DNA of 64,000 bases from Glaciimonas sp. GTDB taxonomy: Bacteria; Pseudomonadota; Gammaproteobacteria; Burkholderiales; Burkholderiaceae_D. How positions within the stretch are numbered: position 1 is the stretch's first letter; every line of letters begins with the position of its first letter. The stretch lies in contig JABBOY010000012.1 in NCBI GenBank assembly GCA_012927585.1, positions 1-64,000 of the forward strand, in the 5' to 3' direction. Both the position numbers and the translations under genes were made by a program. Below the pieces are notes generated by a model that did not search any database, had not been told where the DNA came from, and worked only from the letters and a program-made list of their open reading frames with translations. Below are positions 36,701-45,545 of this stretch, in pieces.

Positions 36701-37304
36701 GCTTGCGCCGGACAGCACAGCCCTGACCGATGCGGTGGCGCGCAACTATTTCAGGCTGCTGGCCTGCAAGGACGAATACGAAGTGGCACGACTCTACACC
36801 GATCCAGGGTTCACGCAGGCGCTGCAAGCCGCATTCGAAGGCAATTTCCGGCTGCGCTTCCACCTTGCAATTCCTTTCTTGAGCCGGCCTGACCCGGCCA
36901 GCGGCGAGCCGAAAAAACGCCGCTACGGCCCTTGGATGATGCAAGCGTTCCGCCTGCTGGCGCCGCTCAAGGCACTACGCGGCACGCCCCTGAATCTGTT
37001 CGGCTATAGCGCGGAGCGCCGCCAGGAACGCGCCCTGGTCGCGCACTACGAAACGACCATCGGCATGCTGTTAGCTGACCTACGGCTCGACAACCTGGAA
37101 CACGCGCTTGATATTGCCCGACTACCGGAAGGCATACGAGGCTACGGCCCGATCAAGCTGCTCAGCATGGCGGCGGCGCGGCGGCGCGAGGCTGAGTTGA
37201 TGGCGGCATGGCAGAAAAGAGAGTCAGCTTCCTTCAGCCTCAGAGGGGTCGGAGGCGGCGCCGTGGAAAACCCCGCCCCATGTTCACATGGGGATTGTCT
37301 ATGA
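33750..37304 (+). CDS. Indolepyruvate ferredoxin oxidoreductase family protein (fused IorA-IorB)
   Basis: 1184 aa from ATG 33750. N-terminal pyruvate-ferredoxin-type domain (FLTGVQALARLP, YRGSPLAGLD), a TPP domain with NMGDGTYHHSG and NDAVAMTGGQP, a ferredoxin-like insert rich in cysteines (CEGCGDC..., CNKDYSCVEGFC) near residues 640-690, and a gamma-type domain beginning ILIAGIGGTGV. This proteobacterial fusion oxidises arylpyruvates (indolepyruvate, phenylpyruvate) to arylacetyl-CoA and CO2, reducing ferredoxin; it is oxygen-sensitive. Beside an indoleacetate-type cluster it offers an entry from tryptophan. Confidence 0.9.
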   Translation: MALATVSLEDKYTCEHGRVFLTGVQALARLPMLQHQCDMAAGLKTAGYISGYRGSPLAGLDSALHDAGHFLREHNITFHPGINEDLAATAIWGTQQLHLFPQPKYDGIFSMWYGKGPGVDRCGDVFKHANYAGTSRFGGVLAIAGDDHSARSSAVAHQSEHVFSACAMPVLAPAGVQEYLDLGLHGWAMSRYSGLWVALKTTSDSIESSGTVEMDTQRVQIHLPDDFTLPSDGMHLRWPDPQLAQERRMQEFKIYAALAYVRANRLNYLVFDSRRPRFGIIACGKAYLDVRQALNDLGIDDRLADEIGLRLYKVGMPWPLEADGVRHFAEGLEEILVVEEKRQIIEYQLKEQLYNWRENVRPRVVGKFDETGEWPAPPHRWLLPPTGELTPTIVAHVIAARIARFHTSDKISRHLAFLDAREAALAKPRVVMPRTPYFCSGCPHNQSTRVPEGSNALGGVGCHLMAVWMGRNTVTISHMGGEGATWLGVAGHSGTQHVFANMGDGTYHHSGLLAIRAAVAADVNITYKILYNDAVAMTGGQPVDGPLNVPQVTRQIDAEGVRRIVVLADDPKKYAKDAGFAPCVEIRPREDLEAMQRTLRETPGVSVLIYDQTCAAEKRRRRKRGTYSDPAQRIFINELVCEGCGDCSAKSNCLSVVPVETEFGRKRMIDQSSCNKDYSCVEGFCPSIVTVEGGALRKGKVAVSGSADFVGIPEPALPDLATPYNILIAGIGGTGVVTIGALIGMAAHLEGRGVSVLDMTGLAQKGGAVLSHVRLADRQDKLHATRIATGDANSVLGCDLVVVVSDDALGKMHAGFTCAVVNTGQAITGDFLRDPDYAFPRAAMQDQIRGAVGANAADLVDFTRLAALLTGHAIMANMFMLGYAYQKGLVPVSSAALLQAIELNGVAVEENSKAFLWGRRAAFDPKGVERITCAVEPVVPSHIPSHTLEETIARRGNYLSGYQNQAYARRYTDLVEHVRRAETALAPDSTALTDAVARNYFRLLACKDEYEVARLYTDPGFTQALQAAFEGNFRLRFHLAIPFLSRPDPASGEPKKRRYGPWMMQAFRLLAPLKALRGTPLNLFGYSAERRQERALVAHYETTIGMLLADLRLDNLEHALDIARLPEGIRGYGPIKLLSMAAARRREAELMAAWQKRESASFSLRGVGGGAVENPAPCSHGDCL

Positions 37305-37359
37305 AATTCAAATGCTAAACTGTCCACCAAAGTGGCACCCCCACCGCCTGCCGGCTCAA

Positions 37360-38526
37360 TCACCCGCCATACGCGTAGGTGAACTTATTCTTTTGAATCC
37401 GCCCCATCACGCGCGAACGCTGATCGAGACCCACGTGGTCTTTCGGATTCATGTTGATAATGCCCTGTGGAACAGTCAGGTTCTTCGTGCTTTCCAGCGC
37501 ATTGCGCAGCGCGGCGCGAAATTGCTTGGTGCCAGGCTGTCCGCTCTTGAGGGCCTGCGGCACTGCGTTCGCTATCAGCATGTAAGCACCCCAAGCGTCG
37601 GCCGCAAACTGCGTCATCGTGTCCGCGCCATATACAGCTTCATAGCGCTTGACGAAATCCATGCCGATTTTTTTCACTGGATTGCCTTCCGGTAGCTGCT
37701 TTGCGACGACCGCAGGACCAGTTGGGAAGAAGGTGCCTTCGACATCCTTGCCGCCGACTTTCAGAAACTCGAGCGTACCGATGCCGTGGGTTTGGTAAAT
37801 GCGGCCTTGGTAGCCGCGTTCGATCAAGGTCTTTTGCGGCAGCACGGCGGGCGTCGCGGATGCGGCGACCAGCACTGCATCAGGCTTCACCAACATGATC
37901 TTGAGGATCTGGCCGGTAACGCTAGTGTCGGTGCGCGCGTAGCGTTCGCTGGCGACGACCTTGATCTTGCGCAGCTCTGCCAGCTTGGAAAATTCGCGCC
38001 ACCAGCCTTCACCATAAGCGTCGGAGAATCCGATAAAGCCGACGGTCTTGACGCCGTTATCCACCATGTGCTGGGTCAGGATGGTCGCCATGTGCGAATC
38101 GTTTTGCGGCATTTTGAACACCCAAGCGCGCTTGTCATCCATCGGCTCAACAATGGATGACGATGCGGCCAGTGTGATCATCGGTGTTTCGGATTCGGCG
38201 GCAACAGCCAGCATCGCCAAGGCATTCGGCGTAGTGTTCGAGCCGACGATGACATCAACCTTTTCTTCCGCGCTCAGTTTGCGCGCATTGCGCACCGCGT
38301 TGGTCGGGTCGGATCCGTCGTCCAGTATCACATATTGGACTTTTTGCCCAGCAATCTCCTTTGGCCACAGCAGCATCGCATTCTTCGATGGAATGCCGAT
38401 CGCGGCAGCCGGCCCGGTGGTGGAAATCGTCACACCGACTTTGATCTGCGCGTATGCGGACAAAGAGAAAGCGGCGAGAGGAATGCAGAACAAGCCGACA
38501 AATCGGCGCAACGAGGGAAATTGCAT
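37360..38526 (-). CDS. ABC transporter periplasmic substrate-binding protein (LivJ/K-type)
   Basis: 388 aa from ATG 38526 (AAAGGAA upstream; TTG three bases earlier also in frame). Signal peptide ending SLSAYA and mature start QIKVGVTISTTGPAAAIG. It resembles the binding protein at 2688 (similar TGP/SGPAAAIGIP and SDPTNAVRNARKL segments) more than the one at 32329. It is an orphan with no adjacent permease and could feed either Liv channel. Convergent with the oxidoreductase gene. Confidence 0.88.
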   Translation of the reverse strand: MQFPSLRRFVGLFCIPLAAFSLSAYAQIKVGVTISTTGPAAAIGIPSKNAMLLWPKEIAGQKVQYVILDDGSDPTNAVRNARKLSAEEKVDVIVGSNTTPNALAMLAVAAESETPMITLAASSSIVEPMDDKRAWVFKMPQNDSHMATILTQHMVDNGVKTVGFIGFSDAYGEGWWREFSKLAELRKIKVVASERYARTDTSVTGQILKIMLVKPDAVLVAASATPAVLPQKTLIERGYQGRIYQTHGIGTLEFLKVGGKDVEGTFFPTGPAVVAKQLPEGNPVKKIGMDFVKRYEAVYGADTMTQFAADAWGAYMLIANAVPQALKSGQPGTKQFRAALRNALESTKNLTVPQGIINMNPKDHVGLDQRSRVMGRIQKNKFTYAYGG

Positions 38527-38529
38527 CAA

Positions 38530-38908
38530 TGTTCCTTTGGTTGAAAAAAGAGTTACGAGGAAGCAGTTCTCAAAGAGTACCGTAAATCTTCAGCGAATGA
38601 CACTATTGACTTATCGAGCTGTAGCGGGATGATGTAATGTTGCTGGATGAATACATCAAACCTTCACCATGGCTCGGCAAGTACATGAATCCCAGTGGCT
38701 CGACGTCCTGTCTGCCCGCTCAAGGCCTGGCCAAATTGCGATCATCCTGGAGATTTCTGGACTGGTTGGATAAACGTCGCGTTTTACAGATAGCAGCAAC
38801 ATCGGCATTGGCCTAACTTTGATGTCTGCGATAAGAGACGGTCGCGCCCGTTGATGCCTAGGCAATTGGGCGGCGACGCTTCAGCAAGTCTCAGAAAAAG
38901 GAGCCAAC
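38530..38908. other. Divergent intergenic region without a recognised gene
   Basis: About 380 bp between the minus-strand binding protein and the plus-strand Mo oxidoreductase. It must hold both promoters. A TTGACT near 38608 is the only -35-like sequence seen and no good -10 or FNR box (TTGAT-N4-ATCAA) was found. AAGGAG lies just before the ATG at 38909. Confidence 0.5.
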
Positions 38909-41515
38909 ATGAAGACGAACACAGTGCCAAGGCAAAATTCCATGAAGCCGGGTAAATGGCTCAATTCGACGTGCAAGATGTGCCTGCACTCCTGCGGAAT
39001 ACGAGTGCATGTGACCGACGATGGAATCGTCAACAAGGTCGAGGGGAACCCCACCAACCCTGCTAACAGCGGCCGCCTTTGTCCCAAGGGCAATGCCGCG
39101 ATTCTCCGTCACTACGATCCGAACCGCTTCAAGACCCCGCTCAAGCGCACCAACCCCGAGAAGGGTCCGGGCGTCGATCCGAAATGGGTTCCCATCAGCT
39201 GGGACGAGGCCTATGAAACCGTGGCCCGCGAATTGAAAAAAACGCTGGATGAGGATCCGCGTCGCCTGCTGCCGGCGATCAACAACTTCCAGAAGATGTT
39301 TCTTTGGGCATGGCCGGCCGCCTTTGGCGGCAACGCCAATTTCTTTTCGGCGGTCGGCAATTTCTGCGGCGGCGGCTATCATCCGATGAACGGTTTCGTG
39401 CACTGCGCGTTCACCGGCGTCAATGACGTCAACTACTGCAACTACTGGATCAACGACGGCGGCGGCGATGGCTTTTCCTCGCACCTGCACACTGCGGCGC
39501 AGGCCTTCCATGTCGCCAACGCCCGCATCGACCGCAACATGCGCGTGGTCGTTGTCGAGCCGCGCCTGTCGATCGGCGGTGCCAAGGCCAACGAGTGGGT
39601 GCCGATACGGCCGGCGACCGACCGCCAGTTCGCGCTCGGCCTATGCCACGTGCTGGTGTACGAAAACCTGTACGACGTGAAATCGCTCAAGAACGACACC
39701 AACGCCCCCTACCTGGTCGGACCCGATGGCTATTTCGTGCGCAACGCCGACGGCAAGACTTACGTCTGGGACGGCGTCGACAACCATGCCAAGCTGTGGG
39801 ACGACCCGACGATCAAGGATTTCGCCCTCGAAGGCAGCTACACCGTCGACGGCATGCAATGCAAGCCGAGCTTCCAGAAATTCAAGGACATTCTGGCCGA
39901 CTGCACCCCGGAGCAAATGTCAGCGATCACCACGGTACCGGCCGAGACGATTCGCCGCATTGCCCGCGAGTTTGCCAAGGCGGCGCAAATCGGTTCGTTC
40001 ATCGAAATCGAGGGGCGCATCCTGCCGCTGCGACCGGCCGGCTATAACTACTACCGCGGCGCCCAGGGTCACAAATACAGCGCGATGGCCAACCAGGCCT
40101 ACAAGCTTGTTAACTTCCTGGTCGGCAGCATCGACACCCCCGGCGGCCACGTCGGTTCAACCCTTGACGACCAGATGGAGGACAGCCGCTGCGGTTTCGG
40201 CAAAATCGAGGCCGGCGAAAACGGCATGATGAAGGCCAATCCGCACCAACTGCATCCAGAGGTACCGTTCTCCTACCCACCCAACCAAGTTCACCTGATG
40301 GGCTACTTCCCGATCGGCGTCGATCCCGGTCATCTGGCCCTGGAGACGTTGGAGAATCCCGAGAAGTACGGCATGAACTACAAGCCAGACACCATGCTGC
40401 TGTGCCATGCCAATCCGATGTGGAACATCTCGGGCGAGCGCGAGCGCTGGTACAAGCAGATGCGCGACCTGCGTTTCATCGTCGCCATTGATGTCTTGCC
40501 GAACGAGTCGAACGAGTGGGCCGACGTCATTCTGCCGGCGCACGACCTGATGGAGTCCTGGAACATGACCATGATCGAGCCGCCGCATCACGAAGGCATG
40601 TGCATGCGCCAGCCAGCTACTGCGCCGCTGTACGACACGCGCAGCGAAGAGGATATCTTCAATGAACTGTCCGAACGCCTCGGCATCCTCGGAACCTGGA
40701 ACACGATGATTAACTACGCCACCGGTTTCGTCATGAAGCCGGAGTTGATGCTCGAACCGGACAGGAAGTACAGCGAGAAGGAAATCGCCGGGCGCAAGGG
40801 ACTGCTGTGGAACGGCAAGAATCTCGACTGGTATGTCGAGCATGGCCACTCCGTAACGCCACGCAAGCCGCACAAATGGTATCGGCCGTGGGACGGCATG
40901 CGCCTGCATTTCTACATTGAGGACATCATCCGTGCCCGCGATACGCTAAAGGGAAAGATGGAAGACGCCAACGTGGCAATCCGTCACGAATGGTCCTGGG
41001 GCGACTATCAGCCGCTGCCGCTCCCGATACTCGACCCGGTGCACGAGGAACCACCCGAGTTCGACTTGTATGCCATTACCTATAAGGACATCCAGATCAA
41101 TTTCGGTGAAAGCCTGAGTAATCCGTGGATCGAGGACATCGTGAACAAGGACCCGGTACACACCTCGGTGCTGCTCAACAAGAAGACCGGTGCGGCCAAA
41201 GGCCTGAAGGACGGCGATGTCGTCGAGATCGCGTCACCCTACGGCCGGATCGTTGCGCGCGTCGCTCTCTCGGAGGGAGTGCATCCGGAAACCGTGTGCG
41301 TCTCGAATGCGCTGACCCGGATCGCCACCCAGCACTCGGGAGTAAAGATCGGCGGCGGCAACTTCAACCAACTGTTGCCGGCCAACCTCAAACACACCGA
41401 TGCCTGCAGCGGTCAGCCTGAAACCGTCGCGAAGGTGAAGCTGACCAAGCTGTCAGCGCTACCGGAATACTTGACCAGGAACAGTTCTGTGTACGGCGAA
41501 AGGAGGGTGCACTAA
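38909..41515 (+). CDS. bis-MGD molybdopterin oxidoreductase, PadB-like catalytic subunit
   Basis: 868 aa, DMSO-reductase superfamily. N-terminal [4Fe-4S] motif Cys22-x2-Cys25-x3-Cys29 with Cys58 in RLCPKG. Cys153 in GNFCGG is a candidate Mo ligand. C-terminal molydopterin dinucleotide-binding barrel (GLKDGDVVEIASPYGRI). There is no twin-arginine signal, so the enzyme is probably cytoplasmic-facing. Size and the B-C-D gene order match phenylacetyl-CoA:acceptor oxidoreductase (PadBCD) of Thauera/Aromatoleum, which oxidises an arylacetyl-CoA at the alpha carbon. Polysulfide/thiosulfate reductase-like alternatives exist. Stop overlaps the next ATG (TAATG). Confidence 0.75.
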   Translation: MKTNTVPRQNSMKPGKWLNSTCKMCLHSCGIRVHVTDDGIVNKVEGNPTNPANSGRLCPKGNAAILRHYDPNRFKTPLKRTNPEKGPGVDPKWVPISWDEAYETVARELKKTLDEDPRRLLPAINNFQKMFLWAWPAAFGGNANFFSAVGNFCGGGYHPMNGFVHCAFTGVNDVNYCNYWINDGGGDGFSSHLHTAAQAFHVANARIDRNMRVVVVEPRLSIGGAKANEWVPIRPATDRQFALGLCHVLVYENLYDVKSLKNDTNAPYLVGPDGYFVRNADGKTYVWDGVDNHAKLWDDPTIKDFALEGSYTVDGMQCKPSFQKFKDILADCTPEQMSAITTVPAETIRRIAREFAKAAQIGSFIEIEGRILPLRPAGYNYYRGAQGHKYSAMANQAYKLVNFLVGSIDTPGGHVGSTLDDQMEDSRCGFGKIEAGENGMMKANPHQLHPEVPFSYPPNQVHLMGYFPIGVDPGHLALETLENPEKYGMNYKPDTMLLCHANPMWNISGERERWYKQMRDLRFIVAIDVLPNESNEWADVILPAHDLMESWNMTMIEPPHHEGMCMRQPATAPLYDTRSEEDIFNELSERLGILGTWNTMINYATGFVMKPELMLEPDRKYSEKEIAGRKGLLWNGKNLDWYVEHGHSVTPRKPHKWYRPWDGMRLHFYIEDIIRARDTLKGKMEDANVAIRHEWSWGDYQPLPLPILDPVHEEPPEFDLYAITYKDIQINFGESLSNPWIEDIVNKDPVHTSVLLNKKTGAAKGLKDGDVVEIASPYGRIVARVALSEGVHPETVCVSNALTRIATQHSGVKIGGGNFNQLLPANLKHTDACSGQPETVAKVKLTKLSALPEYLTRNSSVYGERRVH

Positions 41516-42129
41516 TGGCCAGGTGGGGCATGGTTTTCGATCTTCGGCGCTGCATCGGCTGCAATGCCTGCAGCGTCGCCTGCAAACAGGAGAACAGTCT
41601 TCCGTACGGCGTCTTTTTCACCAGGACGCTGAGCGAGGACATCGGCGAATATCCGCACGCGTCACGGGTCTATATCCCGACCTTGTGCAACCACTGCGAG
41701 GATGCGCCATGCGAACGGGTATGTCCGACCGGCGCAACCCACACGCGGCCGGACGGCATCGTCATGGTTGACGAGGAAAAGTGCATCGGCTGCGGTTCAT
41801 GCATCGTCGCGTGTCCTTACGACCAGCGTACTCTGGTCGAACCGGAAATGCTGGAGAACGGCCTGTTCGGCGATGGCCACCTGACACCGTTTGAGCAACA
41901 GGGGTACACCCGCTTCACGCCTGGCACCGTCATCAAATGCACCTTCTGCCACGAGCGCGTCGATGCCGGGCTCGATCCCGCATGCGTGGTCACCTGCCCG
42001 ACCGATGCGCGCATCTTCGGCGACCTCGACGATCCTGAAAGCCGCGTGAGGCGCCTGATCCAGGAGCATCGCGCTCGCCAGCCAATGCCGGAAAAAAACA
42101 CCAAGCCCCGTGTCTTCTACATCGACTGA
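41515..42129 (+). CDS. 4Fe-4S ferredoxin electron-transfer subunit (PadC/DmsB-like)
   Basis: 204 aa with four cysteine clusters: RRCIGCNACSVAC (Cys13-23), CNHCEDAPCERVC, KCIGCGSCIVACPYDQ and KCTFCHERVD...CVVTCP. This is the four-cluster DmsB/NrfC/PsrB type that carries electrons from the Mo subunit to the membrane anchor. Normal length, no signal peptide. Translationally coupled to the catalytic subunit. Confidence 0.9.
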   Translation: MARWGMVFDLRRCIGCNACSVACKQENSLPYGVFFTRTLSEDIGEYPHASRVYIPTLCNHCEDAPCERVCPTGATHTRPDGIVMVDEEKCIGCGSCIVACPYDQRTLVEPEMLENGLFGDGHLTPFEQQGYTRFTPGTVIKCTFCHERVDAGLDPACVVTCPTDARIFGDLDDPESRVRRLIQEHRARQPMPEKNTKPRVFYID

Positions 42130-42183
42130 AACGCCTGGGACAGACGCAACCAGTATCCGAAAACAGACAAAAGGAGATAGATA

Positions 42184-43083
42184 ATGTCACGTCACTCACA
42201 TGCAGCCGATGACGATTTTAGGGTAGGTTCGCGCCAACAGACGGCGTGGGGAACGCATATGGCAACCGCTTTCTTTTTCGGAGAAGCCGGTGCTGGGCTA
42301 TTTTTTGTTGCCCAGTTTTTCGATTTCGTGCTGGGGATGGCAGTCGGTCTGGCCATGGTGCTGTTCGGCAAGGGTGGCGGTCACCTAATTCACCTCGGCA
42401 AGCCGTCGCGCGGTTGGCGCGCCTTTGCCAAGGTCAGCACTTCCTGGGTTAGCCGCGGACTGGCGGCCATCGCCACCTTTTCCGTGTTTGGCACGCTGCA
42501 CCTGTTGCAAACGATGTATGGAATACTGCCGGCGCCGCTCGCCTGGCTAGTCGCCGGCATTGCCGTCGCTGCCTGTTTGGTGATCATGGTGTACCAGGGT
42601 TTCGCCATGTCGCACTCGTCGGCGATCACCCTCTGGAGCACCGGATTGATGCCGATCACCAGCCTCATCTTCGCGCTGCTCAACGGCGTCTTGCTGACTA
42701 TCGTGCTCGGCTACAACGCACCCTTCCTGACCAACCACGCCGAAACCCTGCGCCTCCTGCAGGCAGCCGTCATCGTATTGATCCTGTTCGGGTTGGTGAC
42801 GATCCTCAGCATGCTACATGCCGCCCGCTATGGATCCGAGGGCGGGCGGGAATCGGTCAGACTGCTTCTGCGTAAGGACTTTGCGGCCACCTTCGTTCCG
42901 CTGGTGATCGGGCTGGGCATGATCGTCGCCATGTTGCTGCTCGTACTTGCGCCGAAGAGTCTGGCGACGATGATTGCCGTCACTGCCGCCGAGCTCACGG
43001 GCTACTATACCTTCCGCATTCTTGTCTTCAAGGCTGGAACTTACGATCCGGTCATGAAGTTCGGCCGCTCCTTCACACGCTGA
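42184..43083 (+). CDS. NrfD/PsrC-like membrane anchor subunit (PadD-like)
   Basis: 299 aa with about eight hydrophobic segments (TAFFFGEAGAGLFFVAQFF onward), NrfD/DmsC-type. It should pass electrons from the Fe-S subunit to quinone. An AAAGGAG lies before ATG 42184. The next gene, fdhD, starts only 17 bp after the stop, suggesting one transcript. Confidence 0.82.
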   Translation: MSRHSHAADDDFRVGSRQQTAWGTHMATAFFFGEAGAGLFFVAQFFDFVLGMAVGLAMVLFGKGGGHLIHLGKPSRGWRAFAKVSTSWVSRGLAAIATFSVFGTLHLLQTMYGILPAPLAWLVAGIAVAACLVIMVYQGFAMSHSSAITLWSTGLMPITSLIFALLNGVLLTIVLGYNAPFLTNHAETLRLLQAAVIVLILFGLVTILSMLHAARYGSEGGRESVRLLLRKDFAATFVPLVIGLGMIVAMLLLVLAPKSLATMIAVTAAELTGYYTFRILVFKAGTYDPVMKFGRSFTR

Positions 43084-43100
43084 CCAGCACCGGCGATTTC

Positions 43101-44093
43101 ATGTTGCAGCAATCACCGAATGTTGCCATCGCTGATGGGCATCCAAATTCGATCGAGCCGCTGCACGGCGCCCGCGCGGTCGCCGGATTTCGCTTATCGG
43201 CATCGACTTCGCCAGCCGCCGAGACCTGCTGGGTGGTGAGCGAGGATGCGCTGACCGTCGACATTGAAGGTGTCGGCAGCTACATGCTGATGTGGACGGC
43301 GACCGAAGACGCAATGCAGGCGGTCGGCTTCATCGCGCCCGATGGTGTACTCGGCAGTCATGGCGTTCCTGAAGTACTGGCGCTGGCCGCCGGCTTCGCC
43401 TTTACCGAAGGCATCATCGCCGGCCTTGATGACATCCGCAGCATGGCGATCTGCCCGGACCGCACTGACATCGTGCGGGTGCAACTGAAGCATCCCGGGC
43501 GGGTCAGGGTCGCTCGCCGTAACATCGTCGTCACCAGTTCCTGCGGGGTTTGCGGCGGACGCGACAAGCTCGATGGCGCACTGGTCGAGATGCCACCGGT
43601 ACCCCATACGCTGCAACTGAGTAGTACCGACTTCCTGCCCTTTATGGCTGAAATGCGTCATCGACAGACCGTATTCACGCATACGGGTGGTGCCCATGCC
43701 GCCGCGCTGTTCTCGGCCGACGGCCAACTCCAAGCGTTCGCCGAAGATCTGGGACGGCATAACGCACTCGACAAAGTGATCGGGAAGTGCATGCTGGAAG
43801 GACGGAATTTGAAGGCCTGCATCGCGGTGCTCTCCAGCCGCCTCAGCTACGAACTCGTCGCCAAAGCCGCCCGCGCAGGAATCGAAGTCGTGGCCGCGGT
43901 TTCGGCACCATCATCGCTGGCGATCGAGATCGCGCAGCGTTGTGGCATCACCCTCTGCGGTTTTGTCCGCAATGAGTTAGCGACGGTGTATTCGCACCCG
44001 GAACGCATCAAGGAACTCGCCCGGGCAAAGGGTGAGCAATCAACCTCGGCGGCAACTGCGGACGGTGCCGTCAGGGACACCGGGGCTTTGTAA
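43101..44093 (+). CDS. fdhD: FdhD sulfurtransferase for Mo cofactor sulfuration
   Basis: 330 aa. The TSSCGVCGG motif holds the catalytic pair Cys148-x2-Cys151, and later EDLGRHNALDKVIG and SSRLSYELV are family signatures. FdhD carries sulfur from IscS to the bis-MGD cofactor, a step needed by formate dehydrogenases and some relatives. Its placement directly behind the padBCD-like genes suggests that enzyme needs a sulfido ligand. About 40 residues of N-terminal extension are less conserved. Confidence 0.88.
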   Translation: MLQQSPNVAIADGHPNSIEPLHGARAVAGFRLSASTSPAAETCWVVSEDALTVDIEGVGSYMLMWTATEDAMQAVGFIAPDGVLGSHGVPEVLALAAGFAFTEGIIAGLDDIRSMAICPDRTDIVRVQLKHPGRVRVARRNIVVTSSCGVCGGRDKLDGALVEMPPVPHTLQLSSTDFLPFMAEMRHRQTVFTHTGGAHAAALFSADGQLQAFAEDLGRHNALDKVIGKCMLEGRNLKACIAVLSSRLSYELVAKAARAGIEVVAAVSAPSSLAIEIAQRCGITLCGFVRNELATVYSHPERIKELARAKGEQSTSAATADGAVRDTGAL

Positions 44094-44248
44094 GCTCGGA
44101 GGTTAAAGCGGCCATGATCAACCTTTCGTGGTGGAGTAGTTAATTGATGACACAATTTTTCGGGCTTACGTTCTTTCTATTCAAAAATGAATAAAGTCGA
44201 GCTAAGAGTACAGGTAGTTCATTGACAATAATAATGGAGGGAACAAGT

Positions 44249-45151
44249 ATGAAAATAACTAAAATTTCTTACCTGGTGGCTTTGGCAATTACCGGTGTTA
44301 TCGTAACTCATGCGGCATATGCAACCGAAGGCGGCGGCTCCATCTATCCGATGGGCGCGGAGAGCTTCCTGACCGGCGCGCTGCCGCCACCGGGCTTTTA
44401 CCCGCTGGTGTATCTCAACCATTACAACGCCGACAAGATCAAGAACAATGACGGTGACGACGTTGCCCCGCCGAATTTCAAGGTGACCGCTAACGTAATA
44501 GCGCCGCGCCTGATCTGGGTCACCGGCAACACACTGTTGGGCGGCCAGGTGGCGCACGCGCTGATGCTGCCGCTGGTCGATCTCGATGTCAGGGCCGGCG
44601 CTGCCAGCCAAAGCAAGAGCGGCATCGGTGATCTAAACATCACTCCGCTGGCGCTAAGTTATCACCACAACGGCAATCTGCACAGTGTCGTCGCGCTGGA
44701 TATTTTTGCGCCCACCGGTAGTTACAACAAAAACGACATGGCCAATATCGGGCGCAATTACTGGGCGATTCAACCGGTATATACCGCCAGTTACATCGAC
44801 CCGGCCGGCTGGAACGCCGATTTCAAGATGATGTATGACTTCAATTTCAAAAACACCGACACCAATTACAAGTCAGGTCAGGAATTCCATGTCGATTACG
44901 CGCTCGGCTACGGATTCAAGCAAAACTGGGTGGCTGGCGTGGGCGGCTATATGTATAAGCAAACCACCAACGATGAAAAAAACGGCGTGAAGGTACCCAA
45001 TAACAAGGGGCAAGCCTTTGCGATTGGCCCTTCGATCAAGTACGACAATGGCAAAGGCATGTTCCTGATGGCTAAGTGGCAAAAGGAAATGAACGTCGAA
45101 AACCGCCCCGAAGGCCATGCGTTCTGGATCAAGGCCTTGCTGCCGTTCTGA
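44249..45151 (+). CDS. Outer-membrane protein of the aromatic meta-pathway transporter family
   Basis: 300 aa from ATG 44249 (GGAGG at 44236-44240; an earlier in-frame ATG at 44234 lies in that RBS). Signal peptide KISYLVALAITGVIVTHAAYA, then TEGGGSIYPMGAESF, characteristic of the phenol-degradation MetA/SphA-like family (DUF/PF13557 type), alternating beta-strand pattern and a terminal Phe as in outer-membrane barrels. Probably admits aromatic compounds. The 155 bp before it show no clear promoter. Confidence 0.85.
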   Translation: MKITKISYLVALAITGVIVTHAAYATEGGGSIYPMGAESFLTGALPPPGFYPLVYLNHYNADKIKNNDGDDVAPPNFKVTANVIAPRLIWVTGNTLLGGQVAHALMLPLVDLDVRAGAASQSKSGIGDLNITPLALSYHHNGNLHSVVALDIFAPTGSYNKNDMANIGRNYWAIQPVYTASYIDPAGWNADFKMMYDFNFKNTDTNYKSGQEFHVDYALGYGFKQNWVAGVGGYMYKQTTNDEKNGVKVPNNKGQAFAIGPSIKYDNGKGMFLMAKWQKEMNVENRPEGHAFWIKALLPF

Positions 45152-45545
45152 TTGATGAGCCCGACCCCTTTGCCTCACGGTAGGGAAAGGGGTGTCAAGG
45201 TGGGTGCGAACAGGCGCGGTCACCGCAGCCTGCGCGCTTCAGCGCCCTGCCCCGCATAGACCATCAAGGCCAGCAGTCGCTGCATCGTCAAAATAATCCG
45301 CATCGAGCGCTCATTGCTCGAACGCATCTACGCCGGAATTGCGCCGCCTGACTGGAACTGATCAATTACCTGGTTGCGAAATTCAGCCCCAAGGCTTTCT
45401 AAGGGTGATGTCCGCGCGGATGGAGTAGTTGTTGCAATGTTTCAACGGGCATTCCGGCCTGTTATGGTGGTGTCCGTCCGTCAAAGCCTTCAATGCAATC
45501 TCGGCGGCGGGACATCTAACCTAACAAGAGGCGGACCCTTGCCAC
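45152..45545. other. Intergenic region, no gene recognised
   Basis: About 390 bp between the outer-membrane protein and the convergent regulator. Short frames exist (for example 45374-45604 plus) but show no domain or RBS. No clear terminator hairpin with a T-run was seen. Confidence 0.5.
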
